This document shows, piece after piece, positions 8,036-16,708 of a stretch of DNA of 64,000 bases. The position numbers and the translations under genes were made by a program. Location: positions 1 through 64,000 of the forward strand of contig CAYWMD010000028.1 of the NCBI GenBank assembly GCA_964458575.1, read 5' to 3'. The notes under the pieces are model-generated. The model ran no database searches, was not told where the DNA came from, and saw only the letters and a list, made by a program, of their open reading frames with translations. This DNA is from CAYWMD01 sp964458575. GTDB lineage: Bacteria; Verrucomicrobiota; Verrucomicrobiia; Limisphaerales; JADLHS01. The stretch's first letter is position 1, and each line of letters begins with the position of its first letter.

Positions 8036-8147
8036 GATCGTTGTGCGACCGCCACGTCCAGTCGCACCTCTTCAGCCACCGGCAGGAAACCGCCATTCGC
8101 CAACTTTTTATCGCCAGTTGACCTGTCACCGCCTATGTTGCCGCAGC

Positions 8148-9323
8148 ATGAATCGCCGCCAAAACAGCCTGCCAACCGTGTTTTTCCGGAATCTCCGGCT
8201 GCTGGCGCTGGCCGCGTGCGCGCTGACGCTTTCCGACGCGTTCGCCTCGCCCAATCTCGACCTCGCGCGGCAGCTCAACCAGGCTTTTATTGAAGTTGCT
8301 GACAAGGTTTCACCCGCGGTCGTTGTCATCACGGTGACCACCAAACCCGCAAAGGAAGCGTCGGAGGAGAAGGAGTCGGACGGCGAGAATCCTTTCCCCA
8401 ACGATTTCTGGCGCGAGTTTCACCGGCAATTCCGCGAACGCTCGCCGTCGGAGAAGGAAATCGGCCAGGGCTCGGGCGTCATAGTGCGCACGAACGGTTT
8501 CATCCTGACCAATCGCCACGTCGTGGACGATGCCGAGACGATTGATGTGCGGCTTAAGGATGGCCGCATGTTCAAGGCCAGGGTGCGCGGCGTGGACCCG
8601 CAGTCCGACCTCGCGGTGCTGCAAATTGACGCGGACAAACTGCCGGTCGCGAAATTCGCGGACTCGAACAAGACGCGCGTCGGCGAGTTCGCCGTCGCCA
8701 TTGGCGCTCCGTTCGAACTGGATTATTCGGTGACTTTCGGTCACGTGAGCGCGAAGGGCCGGGGCAACGTGGTGCCCGCTTACGCCGGCGGCGCAATACT
8801 GGATCAGGATTACATCCAGACCGACGCGAACATCAATCCGGGCAACAGCGGGGGGCCGCTCGTGAACATTGACGGCGAAGTGATCGGCATCATCACGCTA
8901 ATCCGCGGCCTGCGCACGGGGATTGGTTTCGCCATTCCGAGCAGCCTGGCGCGCGAAGTCTCGGACCAGATCATCGCCACCGGAAAATTCCCGCGTCCGT
9001 GGCTGGGCGTGAGCATCCACGCCTTGCGCGAAGATCCTGCGATGCGCGAAACCGTTACGGATCTCGAGGATGGCGTGGTGGTAAACCGGATCATGCGCGA
9101 CGGTCCGGCGGCCAAGTCCGAATTGCGCGCCCGCGACATCATCACCGCCGTGGACGGAAAACACGTGACCACGGCGCAGGAATTGCGAAACGAAATTCGC
9201 AGCAAGAAGATCGGTCAACCCGTCACGCTCAGCGTGTGGCGCAAGGGCAAGACGCTCACGGTCGAAGTCAAACCCGGCGAATGGTTGGAGGACGACGGCC
9301 AGGAAAAGCCTCCCACGCGGTAA
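8148..9323 (+). CDS. HtrA/DegQ-like periplasmic serine protease
   Basis: 391 residues from the ATG at 8148. The longer open frame upstream overlaps the repeat element and shows no coding signal, so this start was chosen for its signal peptide (residues ~15-36, LRLLALAACALTLSDAFA). The chymotrypsin-like domain has the full triad: His124 (NRHVV), Asp154 (SDLAVL) and Ser234 (NPGNSGGP). One PDZ domain follows (~residues 285-375, with SELRARDIITAVDG). A single PDZ resembles DegS or short HtrA proteins rather than DegP. A role in envelope protein quality control is inferred from the family. Confidence 0.9.
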   Translation: MNRRQNSLPTVFFRNLRLLALAACALTLSDAFASPNLDLARQLNQAFIEVADKVSPAVVVITVTTKPAKEASEEKESDGENPFPNDFWREFHRQFRERSPSEKEIGQGSGVIVRTNGFILTNRHVVDDAETIDVRLKDGRMFKARVRGVDPQSDLAVLQIDADKLPVAKFADSNKTRVGEFAVAIGAPFELDYSVTFGHVSAKGRGNVVPAYAGGAILDQDYIQTDANINPGNSGGPLVNIDGEVIGIITLIRGLRTGIGFAIPSSLAREVSDQIIATGKFPRPWLGVSIHALREDPAMRETVTDLEDGVVVNRIMRDGPAAKSELRARDIITAVDGKHVTTAQELRNEIRSKKIGQPVTLSVWRKGKTLTVEVKPGEWLEDDGQEKPPTR

Positions 9324-9388
9324 TTCAAAAGTGGCGGGGCCGGGCGTTTTCGGGTTCAATGGCGAGCGCGAATGAAATCGCCACATCT

Positions 9389-11638
9389 ATGCACACAAAA
9401 TCCGCCCCACAATTCCGCCATACGTTTCACTTCGCCGGTTGCCTCGTCATTTCCCTCGCGGTCATGATTGGCTCAGGTGTTTCCTCCCGCGCCGAATCTG
9501 CGCCAGATGTTCCCCTGCGCGCGTTACCTCCGGGCCAGTTGCCGAGCGACGTTCGGCTGAAACCCTTGAAGGATCTCGAGGGCTATTTTCCGTTCACACC
9601 GAGCGCGACGCGGGCTGAATGGCAGGCGCGGGCACAACAAGTCCGACGCGAACTGTCCGTGGCGCTGGGGTTGTGGCCGATGCCGGACAAAACGCCGTTG
9701 AACGCCGTGATTCACGGCAAGTTGGATCAACCCGATTACACGGTGGAGAAGGTTTATTTCGAGAGTCTGCCGGGATTCTTCGTGACCGGGAATCTTTACC
9801 GGCCGAAGGGCAAGAGCGGCAAGCGGCCGGGTGTGCTTTGTCCGCACGGGCATTGGAAGAACGGGCGTTTCCTGGATGCCGGTCCCGACGAAGTCCGCAA
9901 GCTCATCGCGCGCGGCGAGGAGCGATTTGAGGATGGCGGGCGCAGCGCGTTGCAAGCGCGTTGCATGCAACTGGCGCGGATGGGTTGCGTGGTGTTTCAC
10001 TACGACATGGTGGGCTACGCGGACAGCGTCCAGATTCCGGAGAGTCTGGCGCACGGGTTCGCCAAGCAACGTCCCGAAATGAACACGCGCGAGAACTGGG
10101 GACTGTTCAGCCCGCAGGCGGAAGCGAATTTGCAGAGCGTGATGAGCCTGCAAACTTGGGATTCAATTCGGGCGCTGGATTTTCTGTTGAGCCTGCCGGA
10201 CGTGGATGCGAACCGGATCGGGGTGACCGGCGCGAGCGGCGGCGGCACGCAGACGTTCATCTTGGGCGCGCTGGATGACCGGCCGGCGGTGGCGTTTCCG
10301 GCCGTGATGGTGAGCACGGCGATGCAGGGCGGATGCACGTGTGAAAACGCCTGTCTGCTCCGCGTGGACACGGGCAACGTGGAGATCGCCGCATTGTTCG
10401 GGCCCAAACCGCTGGGCCTGACCGCCGCGGACGATTGGACCAAGGAAATGCCGACGAAAGGTTTTCCGGAGCTGCAGAAACATTTCGCCATGCTCGGCGT
10501 GCCTGAGAACGTAATGTTGAAACCGCTGATCCAGTTCAAACACAACTACAATTATGTGAGCCGCGCGGCGATGTATGGCTGGATGAACCGGCATCTTAAA
10601 ATGGGCTTGCCCGAGCCGATCGTGGAGGAGGATTACCATCGGCTGACGGCGGAAGAGTTGACGGTCTGGGACGCGCAGCACCCGAAACCTTCAGGCGGAC
10701 CGGAGTTTGAGCGAAAACTGCTGCGCTGGATCACCGAGCGCGACCAGAAGCTCCTGGCCGATTCCCAGGGTTCGCTGGAGCGATTCCGGCAGGTTTACGG
10801 CGCCGCGTGGGATGCCATGATTGGCCGCAACCTGGCCACGGCGGGCAACGTTCCGTTGACGGTGCGCCAGGAAACCGACCGTGGGACTCATCGCGAGAAG
10901 GTTGGACTCTTGCGAAACGAAACCTACGGCGAGGAAATCCCGGTCCTGATTCTCGAACCGAAGCAGGCGGCTTCACGCGCGGTGATCTGGGCCGCGCCGG
11001 AAGGCAAGGCCGGCTTGTTTGCGAAAAACAGCAGGGGCAAAACCGAACTCCGAGCCGATGTCCAAAAACTTTTGAAACGCGGCGCGACCGTAATTGGCGC
11101 GGACCTGCTTCATCAAGGCGAGTTTCTTGGCGACGGCCAAGCCTTGACCCACGCCCGCAAGGTGCAGAACCCGCGCGAGGCGGCCGCTTTCACCTTCGGC
11201 TACAACCGGACTTTGTTCGCCCAGCGCGTGCACGACTTGTTGAGCGTCGTCCAGTTCGTGAAAATGCAAACGCCGCGCATCCAGCAAGTCAACCTGGTTG
11301 GTCTCAAGGGTGCCGGACCGTGGGTCGCCGCGGCGAAGGCGCAAGCGGGGCAGGGGATCGCGTGCGTGGCGGTGGATACCGACGGGTTCAGGTTCCTAAA
11401 CGTGCCGGACATTTACGATGTGAACTTTCTTCCCGGCGGCGCGAAGTATGGAGATGTGCCCGGACTTCTGGCCCTCGGCGCGCCGGGTCGGCTCCGGTTG
11501 GCGGGCGAGGGCACGAAAACACCCGCTTTGCTTGAAGGGATTTATCAACTGGCCGGTTCGCCGAAAAATCTGACCATCGCCCGTTCCTCCGGGAAAGGAA
11601 CCGAGGTCGCCGACTGGTTGCTGAAGCAGAAGCCGTGA
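9389..11638 (+). CDS. Secreted alpha/beta hydrolase (acetylxylan esterase/dienelactone-hydrolase-like)
   Basis: 749 residues from Met at 9389, which begins a good signal peptide (FAGCLVISLAVMIGSGVSSRAE); an ATG at 9359 would add 10 residues. The N-terminal catalytic half has the nucleophile elbow GASGGG (Ser283) preceded by a PHGHW oxyanion-like motif, as in large predicted esterases of Planctomycetes and Verrucomicrobia. The C-terminal ~250 residues look like a second alpha/beta-hydrolase fold (VIWAAPEGK, GADLLHQGEF) whose elbow reads VGLKGAG with Lys instead of Ser, so it is probably inactive. The substrate is unknown; a polysaccharide-linked ester is a guess from the family. The next kinase frame overlaps its stop. 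Confidence 0.75.
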   Translation: MHTKSAPQFRHTFHFAGCLVISLAVMIGSGVSSRAESAPDVPLRALPPGQLPSDVRLKPLKDLEGYFPFTPSATRAEWQARAQQVRRELSVALGLWPMPDKTPLNAVIHGKLDQPDYTVEKVYFESLPGFFVTGNLYRPKGKSGKRPGVLCPHGHWKNGRFLDAGPDEVRKLIARGEERFEDGGRSALQARCMQLARMGCVVFHYDMVGYADSVQIPESLAHGFAKQRPEMNTRENWGLFSPQAEANLQSVMSLQTWDSIRALDFLLSLPDVDANRIGVTGASGGGTQTFILGALDDRPAVAFPAVMVSTAMQGGCTCENACLLRVDTGNVEIAALFGPKPLGLTAADDWTKEMPTKGFPELQKHFAMLGVPENVMLKPLIQFKHNYNYVSRAAMYGWMNRHLKMGLPEPIVEEDYHRLTAEELTVWDAQHPKPSGGPEFERKLLRWITERDQKLLADSQGSLERFRQVYGAAWDAMIGRNLATAGNVPLTVRQETDRGTHREKVGLLRNETYGEEIPVLILEPKQAASRAVIWAAPEGKAGLFAKNSRGKTELRADVQKLLKRGATVIGADLLHQGEFLGDGQALTHARKVQNPREAAAFTFGYNRTLFAQRVHDLLSVVQFVKMQTPRIQQVNLVGLKGAGPWVAAAKAQAGQGIACVAVDTDGFRFLNVPDIYDVNFLPGGAKYGDVPGLLALGAPGRLRLAGEGTKTPALLEGIYQLAGSPKNLTIARSSGKGTEVADWLLKQKP

Positions 11639-11802
11639 TGCGGTTTGGGCTTCGGTCGCGCGGCGGGTTGCCCGGCAATTCGTGCGCGTCCCTTGTCGCT
11701 TGCTGGCTGTTGTTTTCGCGTGCTAACTTTGCGTCGTTGAGCGTGAACGCCCGCATTCCCAAGCAACGTCGCGATCTGGTCCGGACAAATTCACTCGCCC
11801 TG

Positions 11803-14013
11803 ATGAGTAAATTTTTGCGCGCGGTGTGGAACAGGTCCGGGCGCGTTGGGGATACACAGCCCAACAATTGGCGGCGGCTCGGGGTTCGCCTGTTCGCTGG
11901 TATTGTCCTGGCCCTGGCGACCCAGACCGCAACGGCGGCGGAGGTCAAACGCGTTCTCGTCGTCCACTCGTTCAGCAGCGCGGCGCCGCCGTTCACCACT
12001 CATTCCCTGGCTTTTGAAACTGAGTTGACGGCCAGGATGGGGGAACGGGTGGATCTCGACGAAGTATCGCTGGACATGGCGCGTTACGCGGATACCGAGA
12101 TGCAAGAGGCGTTGGTGGATTACTTGCGTCGGCGTCAGGCCAAATGGCAGCCGGACCTGGTGGTGCCGATTGGATCGCCCGCCGGCGTGTTCGTGGCGCG
12201 ATATCGTGACCGCCTCTTTCCGCGGACGCCCATCCTGTATTGCGGTATGGACAAGCGCCGGTTACCGCCCCAGGCGCTCGAGCAGAACGCCGCGTTTGTT
12301 GGCGAGAGTTTTGACCTGGCCGGTTTTGTGGAGGACATCCTCCAGGTGGCGCCGGCCACCACCAACATTACGGTGGTGATTGGCGCGACGCCCCTTGAAC
12401 GATACTGGACGACGGCTTTCCGCGAGGCGTATGCGCAGTTCACCAATCGCGTGAATTTCACCTGGTGCAACGACATGTCCTTCGATCAGATGCTGGAGCA
12501 CGCCGGCAAATTGCCTCCGCGTTCTTATATCTTCCTCGTGCTCCTGCTACGAGACGCATCGGGGGTGACGCACAACGCGGATGAGGCGTTGCAACGGCTG
12601 CACGCAGTCACCACAGCGCCCATCAACGGCATTTTTCAACATCAACTCGGCCTGGGTATTGTTGGCGGCCGGCTCTACCAGGCGGAGCTGGAAGGCGTGG
12701 AAGCGGCCCGCGTCGCCATCCGGATTCTGCGGGGTGAACCGGCGTCGAGTTTTCCGCCCAAGATCATCGGGCCGCTGGGGCCTCGTTACGACTGGCGCGA
12801 GTTGCGGCGCTGGGGCATCAGCGAGAAAAGCCTGCCCCCCGGGAGCGTGGTGCAATTCCGGGAAACCACGATTTGGGACCGGTACAAGTGGCGAATCATC
12901 ACAGTTGTGTCCCTTTGCCTCGCTCAGGCACTGTTGATCCTCGTGTTGCTGGCGAATCTGGTCCGGCGCCGGCGCGCCGAACGCTCCCTCGCGGAAAGCG
13001 AGGTGCGGTTCCGCATTGCCGCGGATGCCGCGCCGATGATGATCTGGATGTCCGGTGTGGACAGGCGATGCACGTTCTTTAACCAGCCGTGGCTCGAATT
13101 TACCGGGCGCAAACTGGAGCAGGAGTTGGGCAACGGCTGGGTTGAAGGCGTGCATACGGCTGATCGCGAGACATGTCTCAGAACCCAGGCTGAAGCATTT
13201 GACGCGCAACAGCCGTTTGTCATGGAATACCGGTTGCGGCGGCACGATGGAGACTACCGCTGGGTTTCCAGTGCCGGCCGGCCACGATATGACATGCGCG
13301 GCAATTTCACGGGTTTCATCGGCTCCTGTCTGGACATCACGGAACGCAAGCAGGCGGAACAGACCGCGCGCGAATTGAGCGGGCGCTTGATCCACGCGCA
13401 GGAGGCGGAGCGGGCGCGGCTGGCGCGCGAGTTGCACGATGACATCACCCAGCGCCTGGCCCGCCTGGCGATTGATGCCGGGCTGGTGGAGCGCGACACC
13501 GCCGGGGCTGCGCGCCGCGAAACGATGCAGGAGCTTCGCGACGGCCTGGTGCGTTTAAGCGAGGATGTCCACTCGCTTTCCTACCGGCTGCACCCGGCGC
13601 TCCTGGAAGACCTCGGTCTCGCGGAAGCGTTGAAGGTCGAATGCGAACGATTTACCAGACAGCACGCCATTCCGGCCGGGGTGAAAATGGACGAGATTCC
13701 CACGCGGATTCCGTCGGACACCGCGCTGTGTGTTTTTCGCGTGACGCAGGAAGCCTTGCGCAACGTGGCCCGTCACGCGCGCGCGAATGCGGCGGAGGTG
13801 TCCTTGCGGCGGCTGGACGGCGGGTTGCAGCTCGCGGTGGTGGACAACGGCGTTGGTTTTGACGCGCACCACGCGCGCCATCAGGGCAATCTCGGCCTGG
13901 CGAGCATGCGGGAAAGGGTGCGATTGGTTGGCGGTGAACTGGACATCGAAAGCGCTCCCGGCCGTGGGACGACCATCCTGGCCTGGGTGCCGTTGTCGGA
14001 GGAAAAAATATGA
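11803..14013 (+). CDS. Sensor histidine kinase with periplasmic ABC-substrate-binding-like domain
   Basis: 736 residues from ATG 11803, chosen because a signal peptide follows (LGVRLFAGIVLALATQTATA). An upstream in-frame ATG at 11635 overlapping the hydrolase stop is possible. Domains: periplasmic substrate-binding-protein-like region (~45-355, starting KRVLVVHSFSS), one transmembrane helix (~368-388), a PAS domain (~400-520, DGDYRWVSSAGRP), a HisKA_3 dimerisation helix with the phospho-His in ARELHDDITQRLA, and a HATPase domain (NVARHARA, GLASMRERV). This is the NarX/DesK class. It overlaps the LuxR-type regulator gene by four bases, so the two form a pair. Confidence 0.85.
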   Translation: MSKFLRAVWNRSGRVGDTQPNNWRRLGVRLFAGIVLALATQTATAAEVKRVLVVHSFSSAAPPFTTHSLAFETELTARMGERVDLDEVSLDMARYADTEMQEALVDYLRRRQAKWQPDLVVPIGSPAGVFVARYRDRLFPRTPILYCGMDKRRLPPQALEQNAAFVGESFDLAGFVEDILQVAPATTNITVVIGATPLERYWTTAFREAYAQFTNRVNFTWCNDMSFDQMLEHAGKLPPRSYIFLVLLLRDASGVTHNADEALQRLHAVTTAPINGIFQHQLGLGIVGGRLYQAELEGVEAARVAIRILRGEPASSFPPKIIGPLGPRYDWRELRRWGISEKSLPPGSVVQFRETTIWDRYKWRIITVVSLCLAQALLILVLLANLVRRRRAERSLAESEVRFRIAADAAPMMIWMSGVDRRCTFFNQPWLEFTGRKLEQELGNGWVEGVHTADRETCLRTQAEAFDAQQPFVMEYRLRRHDGDYRWVSSAGRPRYDMRGNFTGFIGSCLDITERKQAEQTARELSGRLIHAQEAERARLARELHDDITQRLARLAIDAGLVERDTAGAARRETMQELRDGLVRLSEDVHSLSYRLHPALLEDLGLAEALKVECERFTRQHAIPAGVKMDEIPTRIPSDTALCVFRVTQEALRNVARHARANAAEVSLRRLDGGLQLAVVDNGVGFDAHHARHQGNLGLASMRERVRLVGGELDIESAPGRGTTILAWVPLSEEKI

Positions 14014-14660
14014 GCCGAATGAATCGTCCCCGCGTGTTGCTGGCCGACGACCACCGGATGGTGGCCGAAGGCTTGAAAAGCCTGCTGACGCCGGAGTTCG
14101 AGTTGGTGGGCGTGGTGGAAGACGGGCTGGCCCTGATTGAGGCGGCGAAAAGTTTGCGGCCCGACGTGATCGTGGCGGACATCACGATGCCGCGGCTCAA
14201 TGGCTTGGAGGCACTCGCGCAGTTGAAGCGGGAGAAACTGCGAACCCGATTCGTTTTCCTGACCATGCATCAGGAGGTGGCGTACGTCCGTCGGGCACTC
14301 GATGCCGGCGCGTCCGGATTTGTCCTGAAACACTCCGCGCCGGGTGAACTGGTTGCGGCAATTCGCGCGGCGTTGGAAGGGAAAACCTTTATTACGCCGG
14401 CATTGGCCGGAGAGGTGATTCATGCCATGCAGCGCGGAGAAGGTGCGCCCGTTGATCCGGCCGCCTCGTTAACTGCACGACAGCGCGAGATTCTCCAACT
14501 GCTGGCCGAAGGCCAATCGGCGAAGGGAATTGCCGCCGCGCTCGGCATTTCATCCCGCACGGTGGAGTTCCACAAGTATCAGATGATGGAGTCTTTGAAA
14601 CTTCACACGGGCGCCGAGTTGATCCACTTCGCCATCAAGCAGGGCATCGTGACGATTTAG
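14010..14660 (+). CDS. NarL/LuxR-family response regulator
   Basis: 216 residues. The ATGA overlap with the kinase stop shows translational coupling. The receiver domain has the acidic pair in LLADDH, phospho-acceptor Asp57 (IVADITMP), Thr in FLTMHQ and Lys in FVLKHS. The C-terminal LuxR helix-turn-helix reads LTARQREILQLLAEGQSAKG and ISSRTVEFHK. It is the cognate partner of the upstream kinase. Its targets are unknown; the divergent outer-membrane gene and the receiver-only gene nearby are candidates. Confidence 0.93.
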   Translation: MSRMNRPRVLLADDHRMVAEGLKSLLTPEFELVGVVEDGLALIEAAKSLRPDVIVADITMPRLNGLEALAQLKREKLRTRFVFLTMHQEVAYVRRALDAGASGFVLKHSAPGELVAAIRAALEGKTFITPALAGEVIHAMQRGEGAPVDPAASLTARQREILQLLAEGQSAKGIAAALGISSRTVEFHKYQMMESLKLHTGAELIHFAIKQGIVTI

Positions 14661-14739
14661 AGGGTGCCGGCTCGGCACGGCGTTCGGGCGACAGGCTGAT
14701 TCGGTCTTCGCGTTGACACACTGCGCCGCTGAAAGAACA

Positions 14740-14765
14740 GCCGCGGCGACTTTCGCCGCCGCGGC
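14740..14765. terminator. Bidirectional terminator hairpin between convergent genes
   Basis: Perfect 9-bp arms GCCGCGGCG (14740-14748) and CGCCGCGGC (14757-14765) with an 8-base loop, followed by CGTTT on the plus strand and by TGTTCTTTC on the minus strand. It sits between the plus-strand regulator and the minus-strand porin-like gene, so it can serve both. Confidence 0.65.
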
Positions 14766-14793
14766 CGTTTGGAGGAACAAATCCGTTATCCGA

Positions 14794-15696
14794 TTAGAAC
14801 GTGCACAGCGCGCGCACGCCAAAGAACGGCGCCGCGTCCACGTCCTCATCCCCCAGTTTGTTGTCATTCTGCCGCACCTCGATATTCCGGCCGGCGGCGA
14901 CGCCAAAAAATCCGCGCAACGCAAACTGCGGGCAAAAACGATAAGTCAGCCCCGCCTCACCCATGATCATTTTGTCCGTTACCGAAGAGTCACTGTCCAA
15001 CCGATACTCGCGCCGCTGATATTTCACCCCGATATCCGCTTGCCACGTCTTGTCCGCAGTGATGTCGTAGGTGAGGATCGCGCCGTTGAGGGTGCGCAAA
15101 TTCCAGCGCTCGCTGATCTGCCAGTTCAACGCGATGACCGGTAACACCGACGGATCATCCTCCAGCCGCGAAGCCACGGCCGCCCCAACGCCCAGGCTCA
15201 GTTTCTCGGACCACACGTACCGCACTCCCGCGCCGCCGAAGCCGGTGAGACCGTTGCCCAAGCCTGTGTCCGTGGATGCTGAGAGCGCGGCGCCGCCGAA
15301 GACGAAGTAGCCCCAGTTCTCGTCATACATCCCTTTCCAGACCGCGTCGAACGCCAAGGTGTTGAAATCCCGCGTGCCGGCGAGGTTGTCCAGGTCGTAT
15401 TCCGAATATTCGTAAAACGCACCCAACCCCAGGTCGCCGTGCTCAGTCTTTATGGTATAACGGGCGGGAATGTCGAAGCGCCATACCTTGATGCTGCCCA
15501 TGGCGCTGTCGTCAAAATCCGCGTCCGCGGTGTAGGTGAAGGCGGGATTGATTTGAATGACATGTTCCACCTGCCCTTGGTCCATCGTCTCCAGCCCGGT
15601 ATAGCCGCTGGTGGTATCGTCCGCCAGCGCTAACCCCGCCATGGCCAGCAGCCCGACGCTGGCTCCTAGAATTTTCTTCGTGTAATCGAGTTGCAT
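14794..15696 (-). CDS. Outer-membrane beta-barrel protein
   Basis: 300 residues with an N-terminal signal peptide (ILGASVGLLAMAGLALA). Many alternating-hydrophobic strands follow (DLGLGAFYEYSEYDL, GYFVFGGAALSAS, KLSLGVGAAVASR), and the protein ends in Phe, the usual barrel C-terminus. No specific family is recognised with confidence. Ordinary roles are passive transport or envelope structure. It is the only minus-strand gene between 7.8 kb and the window end, and is separated from the receiver-only gene by a 317-base divergent promoter region. Confidence 0.75.
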   Translation of the reverse strand: MQLDYTKKILGASVGLLAMAGLALADDTTSGYTGLETMDQGQVEHVIQINPAFTYTADADFDDSAMGSIKVWRFDIPARYTIKTEHGDLGLGAFYEYSEYDLDNLAGTRDFNTLAFDAVWKGMYDENWGYFVFGGAALSASTDTGLGNGLTGFGGAGVRYVWSEKLSLGVGAAVASRLEDDPSVLPVIALNWQISERWNLRTLNGAILTYDITADKTWQADIGVKYQRREYRLDSDSSVTDKMIMGEAGLTYRFCPQFALRGFFGVAAGRNIEVRQNDNKLGDEDVDAAPFFGVRALCTF

Positions 15697-16013
15697 AGTT
15701 CTTTTTGTTGTTTGATTCAGTGTTTATAACGGCTCCTGACTGCTGAACCCAGGTCCAACAATGTTCAAGCCATCCCGGCGATTCCAACTTTCAAACACCT
15801 GTCCACAGGCGTAATCACCGTCATCCGTCGGCCCGATCATGTCAGCCCGCTGCCGTTTGCACAAGGACGAAAGTTGAACCAGTAATTTTTCAGCACAAAC
15901 CCAGTAGTTTTACTAGGTCACATCGTGCGGATCTTCTGTCAGGCTCACGCCAACATCAACCCCGACCCCGCTCTGGAACGGCGGGCAATGGGCATGGTAA
16001 CTGGCATTAAATC
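15697..16013. promoter_or_regulatory. Divergent control region with paired direct repeats
   Basis: 317 bases between two divergent genes, without an open frame of note. CCAGTAATTTT (15879-15889) and CCAGTAGTTTT (15901-15911) are direct repeats exactly 22 bases apart, two helical turns. The second is also part of the inverted repeat AGTA-GTTT-TACT (15903-15914). This is a plausible response-regulator operator, perhaps for the NarL-type regulator at 14010. No convincing -35/-10 pair could be fixed. Confidence 0.4.
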
Positions 16014-16463
16014 TTGAGTACCGGGAAAAACAGGTGCGTGTTGCTGGCGGATCGGCATCACGGGTTGAGCGAGGGAATTCGGGGTCTGCTGCAGAGCGAA
16101 TTCCGCGCGGTGGTGATGGTGGCGGACGAAGTTTCGCTCCTGGAAAGTGCCGCCCGGATCAGCCCGAATGTCGTCGTGGCGGATCTCGCGCTGGCCCAGG
16201 GCGAGGGCTTCGGTTGGTTGCAACACCTGTTGGCGCGGTGTCCGGAGTCGCGGGTGATCGTGTTGAGCGCTCACGATAAATTGTCCGTCATGCGGGCGGC
16301 GTTCGCTGCCGGCGCCGAGGGATTCGTGCTCAAACGCGAAATCGCGTCGCAACTGCTCGAGGCCGTAAGTGAAGTGCTGGCCGGTCGTCGTTACGCCCCG
16401 GCGGCTGCTGCCGAAGCCGGTTTGCCGCCGGCGAAAGCAAAGGCCGATGGCAGTTGCTCGTGA
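16014..16463 (+). CDS. Receiver-only response regulator paralog
   Basis: 149 residues starting at TTG. It resembles the receiver domain of the regulator at 14010 (LLADRHHGLSEGIRGLLQSEF against LLADDHRMVAEGLKSLLTPEF). The phospho-acceptor Asp (VVADLALA), the Ser of VLSAHD and the Lys of FVLKRE are kept, but one residue of the acidic pair is Arg (ADRHH), which may weaken Mg2+ binding. There is no DNA-binding domain; the C-terminus is a short Ala/Pro/Lys tail. It may act as a phosphate sink or protein-interaction switch. It is probably a duplicate that lost its helix-turn-helix. Confidence 0.75.
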   Translation: MSTGKNRCVLLADRHHGLSEGIRGLLQSEFRAVVMVADEVSLLESAARISPNVVVADLALAQGEGFGWLQHLLARCPESRVIVLSAHDKLSVMRAAFAAGAEGFVLKREIASQLLEAVSEVLAGRRYAPAAAAEAGLPPAKAKADGSCS

Positions 16464-16564
16464 GCATGGGATCTAACTGAACGCGTGTGAACTGAACGTG
16501 ATGAAACCCGAGAATATGAGACGTGAACCAATTTCGAGGTTCCTCCACCTCGTTGTTAGCTCGG

Positions 16565-16599
16565 CCCCGTTCCCGTTGTGGCCAACGGCGGGAACGGGG
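16565..16599. terminator. Strong GC hairpin before the glucosidase gene
   Basis: CCCCGTTCCCGTTG (16565-16578) faces CAACGGCGGGAACGGGG (16583-16599): 14 paired bases with a 3-base bulge and a TGGC loop. No T-run follows, so it may be a leader structure rather than a terminator. It lies in the 245-base gap after the receiver-only gene. Confidence 0.4.
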
Positions 16600-16708
16600 T
16601 TCGGGCTCAAGCGGACTTTACCAGTTACCATCGCGATAGCGGGCGGCTGGATGACACGGGTCGCCCATTTCAACTAACTACGTGTCTAATTCCAATGAAA
16701 GGTCAGTC

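Noticed and set aside
7203..8147. N-terminal extension of the protease frame
   Set aside because: It overlaps the zinc-ribbon gene on the other strand and the palindrome element. The signal peptide starts at 8148.
8999..9388. N-terminal extension of the hydrolase frame
   Set aside because: It lies within the protease gene in another frame; the signal peptide begins at 9389.
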